This document shows positions 24,235-32,482 of a stretch of DNA of 64,000 bases, piece after piece. The DNA lies in contig CAYVHV010000006.1 of NCBI GenBank assembly GCA_964451305.1, positions 57,215 through 121,214 of the forward strand. The letters run 5' to 3'. Position numbers and translations under genes: made by a program. The DNA is from SHLQ01 sp964451305. Lineage in GTDB: Bacteria > Actinomycetota > Acidimicrobiia > Acidimicrobiales > SHLQ01. Within the stretch, counting starts at the first letter, position 1; each line of letters starts with the position of its first letter. Below the pieces are notes generated by a model, which saw only the letters and a program-made list of their open reading frames with translations, ran no database searches and was not told the origin of the DNA.

Positions 24235-25110
24235 TCAGATCAGCCGTTGCATGGCCTGAATGTGCTCGGGTCCGATTCCGCAACAACCACCGATTACTTG
24301 GACACCACGCTCGATCCATCCGGCGTTGAGTTCGGCGTGTTTCTCGGGGGTGACGGTGTCGTCGTAGAACCAGTTGGTTCCGTTCCAATCTCCCACCTGG
24401 GCGTACACGCCAACGGCGCCGTCCCAGTGTTGGTCGACGACATCGAGGCACGCATCGACATCGGCGGTTTCGGTGTGCATGATCGCCAGTAGTTCGACGT
24501 CGTAGTCATCGAGCATACGAATCGCTTCGACAAGAGATCCTTCGTACACCAGCCGTGGCCCGTCGTCTGTGATGACGCAACTCATGCCAACCCACAACGG
24601 CACGCCCGCGTCCTTCGTTGCCTCGAGGATCGTCCGCGTCGTGTCGAGGTTGCGCATCATTTCGAGGGCGATCATCTCGGCGCCCGAATCGACTTGGATT
24701 TTTGCTTGTTCGGTGTAATTGCGAAGGGCCACATCGTGGGGAGGAAACTCGCCGCCTTGTTCGGTCGTGGACATCGAACCGCTGATGACGACGTGGGGCG
24801 CGTCAGCGTTCTCCCTCGCTTCGATCGCGAGCCGAACTCCGGCTCGGTTCATCGCTCCGAATTGATGTTCCCGGCCGACCTGGGCCAGCACGTGCCGAGA
24901 ACTCGCGTAGGTATTCGCGAAGATCACTTCGGCACCAGCGTGGATAAATTGCTCGTGGACGCTTCGGACGATGTCGGGATGGGTAATGGCCGTTGCACCC
25001 GACCAGGCTCCGGTCACCATCTCTGCGCCCTGGCGCTCGACTTCCGAGCCAGTACCGCCATCGATGAGGATCCGTTCGCCGGCTGACAGCCGCGTATGAA
25101 GAGTTTTCAC
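24235..25110 (-). CDS. Homocysteine S-methyltransferase
   Basis: A 291-residue TIM-barrel methyltransferase of the MmuM/BHMT family. The N-terminal LIDGGTGSEVERQG loop, GANTYASSR-like segment (FANTYASSR), the first zinc cysteine in VGMSCVI and the C-terminal GGCCGIGPEHI with the other two zinc cysteines are all present. It methylates homocysteine to methionine using a donor such as S-methylmethionine or betaine, which sequence alone does not decide. The start ATG 25110 fits the family. The NAD synthetase gene is divergent. Confidence 0.85.
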   Translation of the reverse strand: MKTLHTRLSAGERILIDGGTGSEVERQGAEMVTGAWSGATAITHPDIVRSVHEQFIHAGAEVIFANTYASSRHVLAQVGREHQFGAMNRAGVRLAIEARENADAPHVVISGSMSTTEQGGEFPPHDVALRNYTEQAKIQVDSGAEMIALEMMRNLDTTRTILEATKDAGVPLWVGMSCVITDDGPRLVYEGSLVEAIRMLDDYDVELLAIMHTETADVDACLDVVDQHWDGAVGVYAQVGDWNGTNWFYDDTVTPEKHAELNAGWIERGVQVIGGCCGIGPEHIQAMQRLI

Positions 25111-25293
25111 CCGCTAGACGCTAGCGACGAAACGACGCGTCTCGCTAGAACGAACTGCGTGATGGTTCGACCGTCCTCGAGTACGTCCAACCCGCTGCGA
25201 CCGTGGTTCTTCGAACGAATGCGAAGGTCGCATTCAGAAGCTCCCCTAGCGAGAACACACCGATTGGTCCGAGGGAGTCGTAGCCTCAGAAGC

Positions 25294-26988
25294 GTGGCTG
25301 TTTTACGTGTCGCTATTTGTCAGATCAACACCCGGGTGGGAGACCTTCACGGCAATGCCGAGAAGATCCTCTCTGCGATGGCTGAGGCCGAGCGGGAAGA
25401 CGCCGACCTCGCGCTATTTCCCGAGCTCACCATCACGGGATATCCGCCCGAGGACTTGCTGCTCAAGCCTGGGTTCATCGAGGACAACATGGCGGTGCTC
25501 GAGGACGTAGCGAGCAAGATCACCGGCCATTGTGCTGCGGCGATCGGATTTGCCGACGGTCAAGGACATGGCCAGACCTTCAATGCGTTCGCGCTCGTTG
25601 GAGGTGGAGAGGTGAAAGGCACCTACCACAAGCGTGCCCTGCCGAATTACGCCGTCTATGACGAGGAGCGTGTGTTCGTTCCCGGCACCGAACCCATGCG
25701 TTTGTTCGAGATCGCAGGTGTACGAGTTGGCATGTCCATCTGTGAAGACGGCTGGATCGCTGGCGGGCCAATGGCGCAGATGGGTGCTGGCGGCGCGCAA
25801 ATCCTCGTCAACATGAATGCATCCCCGTACTACCGACGCAAAACCCAGGTTCGCCAAGACGAGATGGCGTTGCGGGTGGGCGAAGCGGGGAGAGTGCCGC
25901 TCGTCTACGGCAACCTCGTTGGCGGCCAAGACGAAGTCGTGTTCGACGGGTCGTCGTTCGTGCTCGATGCGAGCGGCGAGCTCATCGCTCGGGCTGGTCA
26001 CTGTGAGGAGGAGATTCTGGTCGTCGACGTCGAGGCGACCGACAACGATGTCTCTGCAGCGGCTCGCTTTCCGGTGGTGCCGGTTTCTGAAGCGACCGGC
26101 CGAACGACACAGGGCGCGTCGCCTCGTATCGCTCCGATACCGAACGAGCTCGATGAACTGCACGATGTTCTCGTCCTCGCCACCCGAGACTACGTCCGGA
26201 AGAATGGCTTCACCGACGTGTGTCTTGGACTCTCCGGCGGGATCGACTCCACGTTGACCGCCGCCATCGCCGCCGACGCGCTCGGCCCGGAGAACGTCCA
26301 CTGTGTGCTCATGCCGAGCCGGTTCTCGAGCGACCATTCGGTGACCGACGCTGAGGAGTTCGCTGAACGCCTTGGCGTTTCGCATCGCACCATCCCCATC
26401 GAACCAGCGCACGCGGCGTTCCTTGAGATGTTTGCTCCGTCGTTCGAAGGGCGCGAGGAAGGTCTCACCGAAGAGAACCTTCAGTCACGTATCCGCGGCG
26501 TCATCCTCATGGGGCTGACCAATAAATTTGGCTGGCTCGTCGTCACGACCGGTAACAAGAGTGAAGCAGCCGTCGGGTACTCGACGCTCTACGGCGACAC
26601 CGCCGGCGCGTACGCGGTGATCAAGGATGTTTACAAGCTCGATGTGTATGCCCTGTCCCGACGGTTTAACGAACGCGCCGGCCGGGAGATTATCCCAGAA
26701 TCGGTGATCACCAAGCCGCCATCGGCCGAGCTTCGGCCCGACCAGCGAGATGATCAGAGCCTTCCGCCATATGAGGAGCTCGACCCGTTGCTCGAGGCGT
26801 ATATCGAGGGCGATAAGAACCGGCGAGAATTGATCGATTTGGGATTCGACGAAGCGATGGTCGACCGAATCACGAGGCTCGTCGACATATCCGAATTCAA
26901 GCGTCGGCAGACGCCTCTGGGCGCTCGCGTGACAAAAAAGGCGTTCGGTCGGGATCGTCGGCTGCCGATTACCAACGGCTATCGCTAA
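25294..26988 (+). CDS. nadE: Glutamine-dependent NAD+ synthetase
   Basis: A 564-residue two-domain enzyme making NAD from nicotinic acid adenine dinucleotide. The nitrilase-type glutaminase (1-~260) has the triad Glu in FPELTITGYPPEDLL, Lys in TYHKRALPNY and Cys in GMSICEDGW. The synthetase domain (~285-560) has the PP-loop LGLSGGIDSTL and FGWLVVTTGNKSEAAVGY. The C-terminal PPSAELRPDQRDDQSLPPYEELD is standard. GTG 25294 is chosen because the first nitrilase strand (LRVAICQIN) starts at residue 4. Upstream in-frame ATGs would add a low-complexity extension. Confidence 0.93.
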   Translation: MAVLRVAICQINTRVGDLHGNAEKILSAMAEAEREDADLALFPELTITGYPPEDLLLKPGFIEDNMAVLEDVASKITGHCAAAIGFADGQGHGQTFNAFALVGGGEVKGTYHKRALPNYAVYDEERVFVPGTEPMRLFEIAGVRVGMSICEDGWIAGGPMAQMGAGGAQILVNMNASPYYRRKTQVRQDEMALRVGEAGRVPLVYGNLVGGQDEVVFDGSSFVLDASGELIARAGHCEEEILVVDVEATDNDVSAAARFPVVPVSEATGRTTQGASPRIAPIPNELDELHDVLVLATRDYVRKNGFTDVCLGLSGGIDSTLTAAIAADALGPENVHCVLMPSRFSSDHSVTDAEEFAERLGVSHRTIPIEPAHAAFLEMFAPSFEGREEGLTEENLQSRIRGVILMGLTNKFGWLVVTTGNKSEAAVGYSTLYGDTAGAYAVIKDVYKLDVYALSRRFNERAGREIIPESVITKPPSAELRPDQRDDQSLPPYEELDPLLEAYIEGDKNRRELIDLGFDEAMVDRITRLVDISEFKRRQTPLGARVTKKAFGRDRRLPITNGYR

Positions 26989-27251
26989 TTCGTCAAGAAG
27001 CCTGAGAAATCAGCGTTCTCAGCACTAAATTTGAGCAAAATGGCCGATTGACCCGGAATGTGTCGGCGTTCACACTGTTTTTACCCTTGTTAAAGGAAAA
27101 CATAATCGGTGGGCCAGCCGAGATCGCTCTGTAGGATTTCACTTCAGGTCGACCGCGGTTGGGTCGAAGCTACTGTTGTCTCGCTCCATAGTGAGACATT
27201 GGGAAACGCAACATTTGTCACTCCGGTGGCAAGACTGCAGATTGGATACTC

Positions 27252-28187
27252 GTGGCCAAAGAGCGTGTCGAGCGGGACGAAGAAGACCTCGTACGGTTGT
27301 ACCTCACGGACATCGGACAGTACCCCCTGCTTACCAAGGACGACGAGGTTCGCCTTGCTCAGGCCATCGAGAAGGGTGCTGAAGCGCGTGCCGCACTCGA
27401 AGGTGCCGAAGAGGTCAGCGCGGCAAAACGCCGCGAATATAACCGAGACCTCCGTCGCGGTGAACAAGCCGAACGAACCTTCGTCCAGTCAAACCTTCGC
27501 CTGGTCGTCTCGATCGCGAAGAAGTACCAAGCATCAGGGTTGCCGCTCCTCGATCTCATCCAAGAGGGCAACCTCGGCCTTATGCACGCCGTCGAGAAGT
27601 TCGACTGGCGCAAGGGCTTCAAGTTCTCGACGTATGCAACCTGGTGGATTCGCCAAGCGATCACCCGCGGCATCGCAAACACCGGTCGCACCATCCGTCT
27701 GCCAGTTCACGCTGGCGACACCCTCACCCGACTCCAGAAAGCCCGCTCACGCCTGGAACTCAAGCTCGGCCGTCCAGCGACGCTTTCCGAGCTCTCCGCT
27801 GAAGTTGAACTTCCAGAGGACAAGGTCACCGAAGCGCTTCGTTTCGCAGCAGAACCGCTGTCACTCTCAGAGCCACTTCGTGAAGATGGCGACGCCGAAC
27901 TCGGCGATGTTGTCGAAGATCGTGGCGCTGACTCACCATTCGAAGTTGCCGCAACGGCATTGCTTCCAGATGAGATCAGCCGACTGCTCTCACCGCTCGA
28001 CGAGCGCGAGCGTGAGATCTTGAAGCTTCGCTTTGGCCTTGACCGTGGCGAGCCACGCACACTCGAAGAGGTTGGCGAGCACTTCAACCTCACCCGTGAG
28101 CGCATCCGTCAGATCGAAGCCCGTGCAATGTCGAAGCTGCGTCATCCAAGCAGCGATACCGGCGCACGCGACCTTCTCGCTGTCTAA
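27252..28187 (+). CDS. Sigma-70 family RNA polymerase sigma factor (SigA/SigB group)
   Basis: A 311-residue sigma factor with region 1.2 (DLVRLYLTDIGQYPLLTKDDE), a full region 2 (NLRLVVSIAKKYQASGLPLL, FDWRKGFKFSTYATWWIRQA), region 3 and region 4 (LKLRFGLDRGEPRTLEEVGE, RERIRQIEARAM). It lacks the long acidic N-terminal region of most primary sigma factors, so it is a group 1/2 factor of the SigB/HrdD size. GTG 27252 is the natural start. The 263-bp upstream region is AT-rich, with CATAAT at 27101-27106 as a possible -10 box; no good -35 was seen. Confidence 0.9.
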   Translation: MAKERVERDEEDLVRLYLTDIGQYPLLTKDDEVRLAQAIEKGAEARAALEGAEEVSAAKRREYNRDLRRGEQAERTFVQSNLRLVVSIAKKYQASGLPLLDLIQEGNLGLMHAVEKFDWRKGFKFSTYATWWIRQAITRGIANTGRTIRLPVHAGDTLTRLQKARSRLELKLGRPATLSELSAEVELPEDKVTEALRFAAEPLSLSEPLREDGDAELGDVVEDRGADSPFEVAATALLPDEISRLLSPLDEREREILKLRFGLDRGEPRTLEEVGEHFNLTRERIRQIEARAMSKLRHPSSDTGARDLLAV

Positions 28188-28265
28188 GCGCCAGCTTCGA
28201 CCCTGTTCAGGACTCGCGCGCGTTCGCGCTTCGAAGTCCCGCGCTCAGACCCGTAGAGTGATCCC

Positions 28266-28424
28266 ATGATTGCGTTGTTTGCGCTGGCCATCTTCCTGAC
28301 ATTCGCCATCGTTGGTGGTTCCGTGGTTTGGTTCATTGTGAAAAACCAGCCCGAGGATCGCGAAGACGGTCTCCCTCCGCGTGGAGTGCCGTGGGACTCG
28401 CCTGAGAACCGAGACGGTCAGTAG
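28266..28424 (+). CDS. Small single-span membrane protein
   Basis: A 52-residue protein: hydrophobic helix ALFALAIFLTFAIVGGSVVWFIV, then a charged, Pro-rich tail (KNQPEDREDGLPPRGVPWDS). Such short proteins with a PRG-x-PWD-like end are common in this kind of genome but have no known function. The frame is closed by TAG 22 bp before the tRNA gene. Confidence 0.5.
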   Translation: MIALFALAIFLTFAIVGGSVVWFIVKNQPEDREDGLPPRGVPWDSPENRDGQ

Positions 28425-28446
28425 GCCGCTAGGCTGCCAGTTCCAT

Positions 28447-28542
28447 GGAGGTGTCTGAGTACCTGGTGGGCTCCCCTGCCTTCAAAGCAGGCGATACGGG
28501 CGATCCCCGTATGGCGGGTTCGATTCCCGTCCACCTCCGCCA
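28447..28542 (+). tRNA. selC: tRNA-Sec (anticodon UCA)
   Basis: A 96-nt tRNA gene with encoded CCA. The anticodon arm is CCTGC-CTTCAAA-GCAGG, giving anticodon TCA, which reads UGA. A long variable arm with a perfect 7-bp stem (ATACGGG/CCCGTAT) and a stacked acceptor plus T-stem of 13 pairs (7+6, or 8+5 with one T-C mismatch) match selenocysteine tRNA. T-arm GCGGG-TTCGATT-CCCGT. Acceptor GGAGGTG/CACCTCC. This predicts that the organism makes selenoproteins. selA, selB and selD are not in the window. Confidence 0.93.
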
Positions 28543-29056
28543 AAAATCGCCCCAGGCGAAAGCCCCGGACCGTCCGAAGCGGCGTTGCATTTACGGACTA
28601 CGGGTCGCAGTTCTTATCGTCATCTCAAGCTTGCTTATGCCCGGGTCGGCTTCGGCTCAGGCACGACTTTTGGAATCGACGCCACCGGACGGAGCGTCGC
28701 TTTCCAACCTTCAAGTCGTCGTCTTCGAGTTCGACACGCTCCTGCGACAAGACGACGCATCAGTGCGAGTGCTTAGACGAGATGGCACGGAGATCACCGT
28801 CACCTCCGTGGCGGTTAGTAACACCGAGCTCACCGCCCGGATCGACGGTCAGTTGCCGTCGGGCAACTACGAGATCTCGTACGCCGTCGAAGGTTCAGAC
28901 GGTCGTTTGAACGAGGGGTCGATTCGGGTCTCGGTCGATTCTCCAGATCAGGCACTCTCTGGAGGATTGCTCGCCGTTATCGGTATCGGGCTGGGAATGA
29001 CGCTCGTCTTGACGTTGGTGTTCATCAATGACAAAAGGCGACGGCCGGCCCGGTAA
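28511..29056 (+). CDS. CopC-domain (copper resistance-like) membrane-anchored protein
   Basis: About 181 residues: a signal sequence (VAVLIVISSLLMPGSASAQA), a CopC-like beta-sandwich (ARLLESTPPDGASLSN..., LPSGNYEISYAVEGSDGRLNEGSIRVSV) and a C-terminal helix (LAVIGIGLGMTLVLTLVFI) with a basic tail. The first residue after cleavage in copper-binding CopC is His; here it is Gln/Ala, so metal binding is doubtful. The start is uncertain: the only upstream ATG (28511) lies inside the tRNA-Sec gene, and ATT or CTA would be needed for a start just before the signal. It probably pairs functionally with the next surface protein. Confidence 0.65.
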   Translation: MAGSIPVHLRQKSPQAKAPDRPKRRCIYGLRVAVLIVISSLLMPGSASAQARLLESTPPDGASLSNLQVVVFEFDTLLRQDDASVRVLRRDGTEITVTSVAVSNTELTARIDGQLPSGNYEISYAVEGSDGRLNEGSIRVSVDSPDQALSGGLLAVIGIGLGMTLVLTLVFINDKRRRPAR

Positions 29057-29103
29057 GTCCCCGTCGGGTCGTCGGTCGGGAAGACCCGATACCGTTTCTG
29101 GTG

Positions 29104-30306
29104 ATGTCTTGGATCAGCACGCCTCCGTCACCGCAACGTTCGGTGCTCCGACGCGCAATCGGTTCGAGCGTTGTTGTTCTTCTCGCGACGGTCGGGGTCG
29201 CGGGGCCCGCCCTCGCGCAAGAAGCCGGTACGAGTGCATCGGTTGTTCTGGAGGCCGAGAGCAGCATCGTGATCGATGGTGCCCTCGATGACTGGGCCTC
29301 GGTTCCATCGACGGTGACCGTTGACGGGCCGCTCCCTTCCGATGATCCGGGAACGAACGGCCGGCTCCGCTGGCAAGTCGCTGCCGACCCGGACACACTC
29401 TTCTTCGCCGCCACCATCACCGACTCGACGATCGTCGCCGGCCAAAACGACGGAGCCTTCTGGCTCGAGGACTCGCTCGAGCTCTATCTGAACTTTTCCG
29501 GCGACCTCGCTGCGACGTCGTACACCGACGGCGTAAGCCAGATCCGAATCTCCGCGGTCGACATTGGCCAGACCGACCCGCTCGCTCTCACAATCACCGG
29601 ATTCGGTCATGAGCAACACGACGTTTCGGGCTTCGTGTTCGAGACCGACGAAGGGTGGGGGGTCGAGGTCGCCGTCGGTGTGACTGGATTGGCCGAACCC
29701 GCTGCGGGAGAGCGCTTTGGTCTGCAGGTACAAGCAAACGGATCATCGGGCGAAGGCCGAGATCTGAAGGTCAGTTGGTCGGCCGCAGACACGCTCGACA
29801 CCTCGTTCGAAGATCCGAGCGTCTTTGCCCAAGGCGTCTTCGTCAACGCAGTCGTGGAGGACGCAGCCGCATCCAGCATCGACGACACTGTTGCGGACAA
29901 TGACGTGGGTAACGATGCACCAGCAACGATCGGAGCTGCTGGAGATACCGACGGGATCTCGGGGGCGCAAGAGGTCGACTCGATCGTCGATGGAGGTCCA
30001 GAGATCATCACCGCTGATGAACAGCGTCGTTCGTTGTTCTTCGCTGCCATCGCGAGCTCGATCGCGGTCTTCTTCGGCGGGCTGTGGTTCGAACGCAAGC
30101 GCAGAGCTGACGAAGCCCGCCATGCGGCACGGCGCGCTGCAGCTCCCAAGAGCGCGGTTGCGGTGATCGAATCTGCCAAGACCGTCGATGAGCGTAACCT
30201 CGATCCGATCGACGAGGACTTTACGATCGACGACGCCGAGTTCGACGCGATGCTCGAGAGCATCCTCGACGACGACGCACCCACCGACGGGTACGAGGAA
30301 CGGTAA
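29104..30306 (+). CDS. Secreted CBM9-like domain protein with C-terminal membrane anchor
   Basis: A 400-residue protein: signal peptide ending in GPALAQEA (~residue 38), a carbohydrate-binding family 9-like beta-sandwich (IVIDGALDDWASVP..., LRWQVAADPDTLFFAATITD, WLEDSLELYLNF) to ~220, an acidic linker, and one membrane helix (FFAAIASSIAVFFGGLWF) followed by a basic then acidic cytosolic tail. The order of signal, ligand-binding domain and anchor suggests a cell-surface sugar-binding or sensor role. GTG 29101 and ATG 29104 are adjacent possible starts. It ends 5 bp before the convergent PhyH gene. Confidence 0.7.
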   Translation: MSWISTPPSPQRSVLRRAIGSSVVVLLATVGVAGPALAQEAGTSASVVLEAESSIVIDGALDDWASVPSTVTVDGPLPSDDPGTNGRLRWQVAADPDTLFFAATITDSTIVAGQNDGAFWLEDSLELYLNFSGDLAATSYTDGVSQIRISAVDIGQTDPLALTITGFGHEQHDVSGFVFETDEGWGVEVAVGVTGLAEPAAGERFGLQVQANGSSGEGRDLKVSWSAADTLDTSFEDPSVFAQGVFVNAVVEDAAASSIDDTVADNDVGNDAPATIGAAGDTDGISGAQEVDSIVDGGPEIITADEQRRSLFFAAIASSIAVFFGGLWFERKRRADEARHAARRAAAPKSAVAVIESAKTVDERNLDPIDEDFTIDDAEFDAMLESILDDDAPTDGYEER

Positions 30307-30310
30307 CGAG

Positions 30311-31153
30311 TCAGTCTCGACCGATGGTGTTCTCTCCTGCTGCTTCATCGAAGAGCTTCGGATATGGGCGGCCAACACCGATTAGACGCTGGAGCAGCGG
30401 GCTCGCCCGATCGACGATGTCCTGGGGGACTCCCGAGAGCTGGTCCTCGAGCGGGATAATGAACTTGGGAAGGTACTCGATCAAGATCGCAGAGCGGTCA
30501 TGATCTGATGTGTTGGGCATCGCGCAGTGCCACGTCATTCCGTTGAATATGAGGGCATCGCCTGGGTTGCCCGACATGCGGCTACACGTGTCGAAGAACG
30601 TTTCGCGATCATCGATCTCGGGGTATTTGAGGTCACGTTGCGAGCCAGGAAGGTAGGCGCTCGCTCCGGACACCTCGTTGAACGGATCGAGGGGGATCGT
30701 CACTTGGAGGTTCATCGGAAAGCTGGAGTTGATGCTGGCCGGGAACCCAGCCCGGTCATACATATCCCAGTAGGGGTAATCGATATGTGGCTCTTGGCCG
30801 GGACCGCCCGGGAGTAGGCGATTCGCCGCGATCGAGCCGAGGTGAAACTGATTGCCCAAGAACGCCGACGTGATCGAGACGACATCGCGATGCTGCACCA
30901 TGTCTTCGAATATTTTGCCTTTGGCGAGGAGGTTCCAGACGCGTCGCTGGAGGTGGATGGTGTCCTCGTTCGCGCCTTGGAAGTGCGTTTCTTTCTCCGC
31001 ATCCGTTGACTCCTCCATGATGATCTTCCGCGCAACAGCTACGGCCGCAGGATCGAATGCATTGCGAATGACGACAGCTCCGCCGCCGTTGAGCAACTCT
31101 TCGATGATGTCGCCGAGTTGATTCGTCAGATCAGCGGTGTCTACTTCGAACAT
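30311..31153 (-). CDS. Phytanoyl-CoA dioxygenase (PhyH) family Fe(II)/2-oxoglutarate oxygenase
   Basis: A 280-residue oxygenase. The metal-binding HxD is in EPHIDYPYW and the distal His in GMTWHCAMPN, with an Arg for 2-oxoglutarate in DRSAILIEYLP. These are the features of PhyH-type non-haem iron oxygenases, which hydroxylate or oxidatively cleave small substrates. It lies 24 bp downstream of the lacI-type gene on the same strand and is divergent from the inositol operon, so it is probably controlled by the same repressor and acts on an inositol-related compound (inference). GAGGAGA precedes ATG 31153. Confidence 0.87.
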   Translation of the reverse strand: MFEVDTADLTNQLGDIIEELLNGGGAVVIRNAFDPAAVAVARKIIMEESTDAEKETHFQGANEDTIHLQRRVWNLLAKGKIFEDMVQHRDVVSITSAFLGNQFHLGSIAANRLLPGGPGQEPHIDYPYWDMYDRAGFPASINSSFPMNLQVTIPLDPFNEVSGASAYLPGSQRDLKYPEIDDRETFFDTCSRMSGNPGDALIFNGMTWHCAMPNTSDHDRSAILIEYLPKFIIPLEDQLSGVPQDIVDRASPLLQRLIGVGRPYPKLFDEAAGENTIGRD

Positions 31154-31177
31154 GGGTCTCCTCGGAAAGGTGGCGGG

Positions 31178-32170
31178 CTATGTCGGTACCGGTCCGGTCG
31201 TTGAACGGACGACGAGGCTTGGTCGAATGAACTCGTGCTTGGCTTCGTTGCGCCCGTTGATCCGCTCGATGAGCAGCTCAGCGGCTCGGCGCCCATACAT
31301 CTGTAGTGGCTGATTCACCGTCGTGAGCGAGATTGCGCCGAGGCCAGCGAGAACGGTGTCGTCGTAACCAACGACCGACACATCGTCGGGAACTCGTACG
31401 CCGATACTTCGAAGGTGAGCAATCACGCCGCTCGCGGCGAGATCGTTTGCAGCGAAGATCGCGGTGGGCGGGTCCTTTAGTTTCATGATCTCGATCGACG
31501 CTTCACGGGCTGCGTGTTCGTCGAAGTCTCCTTCGAACACGATCGGCGCGAGGCCATGGGCTGCCATTGCGGTGCTGAACCCTTTGCGTCGCTCGGGGCC
31601 ACCGGGAGAGTTTCCTGCATCGATGTGCGCAATCCGTGCGTGCCCGAGCGAAACCAGGTGCTTGACGACGAGCTCTGACCCGTAGGCCTCGTCATTGCAG
31701 AGCGTGTCCATGGAATCGGGCTTGTGGAAATTGGCGACGGCGACCGTTGGTATTTGCTGGGCCATCTCGGTGAAGACCTCGTCGCCGAATCGTGCTGCGC
31801 CGATGACGATTCCATCGGTGCGAAGATTTAGGAGGGTTTCGATCGCTGCGTTCTCGCCGGCTTCTCGCTGCCAGCCCGAGGTCATGAGAACTTCCATGCC
31901 GTTCTCGGTCGCCGCGGCGGCGACTCCTTCGGCCAAGCCGGCGAAGTAGGGGTTGTGCAAGTCGTTGAGTAGCACTCCGATGAGGTTGGTTTGTCCGCTC
32001 GCGAGGTTTCGTGCCCATGCATTTGGCCGGTAGTCGAGCTCGGCGGCTGAAGCGAGTACTTTGGCTCGGCTGTGATCTGACACGCGAGGTGAGTCTCGCA
32101 TCACCAGCGATACCAGTGCCCGGGATACTCCGGCGTGATCTGCAACGTCGTCCATTGTCGTCTTGCCCAT
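31178..32170 (-). CDS. LacI-family transcriptional regulator of the inositol locus
   Basis: A 330-residue repressor. The N-terminal helix-turn-helix and hinge helix (TTMDDVADHAGVSRALVSLV, ...RPNAWARNLASGQTNLIGVL) are followed by a periplasmic-binding-protein-like effector domain (LHNPYFAGLAEGVAAAA, DGIVIGAARFGDEV, GHARIAHIDAG, AIFAANDLAASGV). Start ATG 32170 (MGKTTMDDV) is preferred over one 30 bp upstream. Two identical TAGAGCGCTCTA palindromes lie between it and the iol operon; LacI operators have a central CG like these. The effector is likely an inositol or an early degradation product. The IolR-type repressor common elsewhere was not seen. Confidence 0.9.
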   Translation of the reverse strand: MGKTTMDDVADHAGVSRALVSLVMRDSPRVSDHSRAKVLASAAELDYRPNAWARNLASGQTNLIGVLLNDLHNPYFAGLAEGVAAAATENGMEVLMTSGWQREAGENAAIETLLNLRTDGIVIGAARFGDEVFTEMAQQIPTVAVANFHKPDSMDTLCNDEAYGSELVVKHLVSLGHARIAHIDAGNSPGGPERRKGFSTAMAAHGLAPIVFEGDFDEHAAREASIEIMKLKDPPTAIFAANDLAASGVIAHLRSIGVRVPDDVSVVGYDDTVLAGLGAISLTTVNQPLQMYGRRAAELLIERINGRNEAKHEFIRPSLVVRSTTGPVPT

Positions 32171-32205
32171 TGTGCTCAACACTATACGACGACCGTACAA
32201 AGGAC

Positions 32206-32217
32206 TAGAGCGCTCTA
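32206..32217. promoter_or_regulatory. LacI operator 1 (near the lacI/phyH promoter)
   Basis: Perfect palindrome TAGAGCGCTCTA, 36 bp upstream of the regulator ATG, so suited to autoregulation. Identical core to the second site at 32369-32380. Confidence 0.8.
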
Positions 32218-32320
32218 CTCGTGCTGGTCTCCGACATTCTGAACTCCGAGGAGCATGAAAGGGTGGTGTGTTCTATCGCGCAAGGTCACAGGAAAATCAG
32301 GGATCGTTTGAAGAACGGCT

Positions 32321-32349
32321 TTGACAATGGTCACAGCAATGGCATAGGG
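32321..32349 (+). promoter_or_regulatory. Promoter of the inositol operon
   Basis: A perfect TTGACA (32321-32326), a 17-bp spacer and ATAGGG (32344-32349) as a weak -10. Predicted start of transcription is ~32356, so operator 2 would cover about +13 to +26 and block elongation or open-complex formation. Confidence 0.55.
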
Positions 32350-32367
32350 TGAGCCATTCGTCACGTA

Positions 32368-32381
32368 GTAGAGCGCTCTAC
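32368..32381. promoter_or_regulatory. LacI operator 2 (iol operon)
   Basis: GTAGAGCGCTCTAC, a perfect 14-bp palindrome sharing the 12-bp core of operator 1, 163 bp away. Two sites at this distance could allow DNA looping by tetrameric or paired repressors. Confidence 0.82.
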
Positions 32382-32418
32382 ACCAACACGCAGCGCGCGA
32401 AAGTACTGACAATAGTGA

Positions 32419-32454
32419 GTCCTTAGTAGTAAGAAGGACGCCCCAAAAAGGGCG
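32419..32454 (+). other. Two small hairpins in the iol operon leader
   Basis: GTCCTT/AAGGAC (32419-32424, 32434-32439) and CGCCC/GGGCG (32439-32443, 32450-32454) lie in the predicted 5' leader before iolE. Possible leader folding or partial termination; there is no T-run. Confidence 0.35.
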
Positions 32455-32482
32455 GGAAATCAGTAGAGGAACATTGGAAACA

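Noticed and set aside
25414..26412. 332-codon minus-strand reading frame opposite nadE
   Set aside because: Antisense to a fully conserved enzyme; created by the GC-rich codon pattern.
27109..28023. 304-codon plus-strand frame overlapping the sigma factor gene
   Set aside because: Ser/Arg-rich translation of a shifted frame; the sigma factor frame carries all conserved regions.
28447..28542. Reading the tRNA as a tRNA-Ser or tRNA-Leu because of the long variable arm
   Set aside because: The anticodon loop CTTCAAA gives UCA, which is not a Ser or Leu anticodon; stem lengths fit selenocysteine tRNA.
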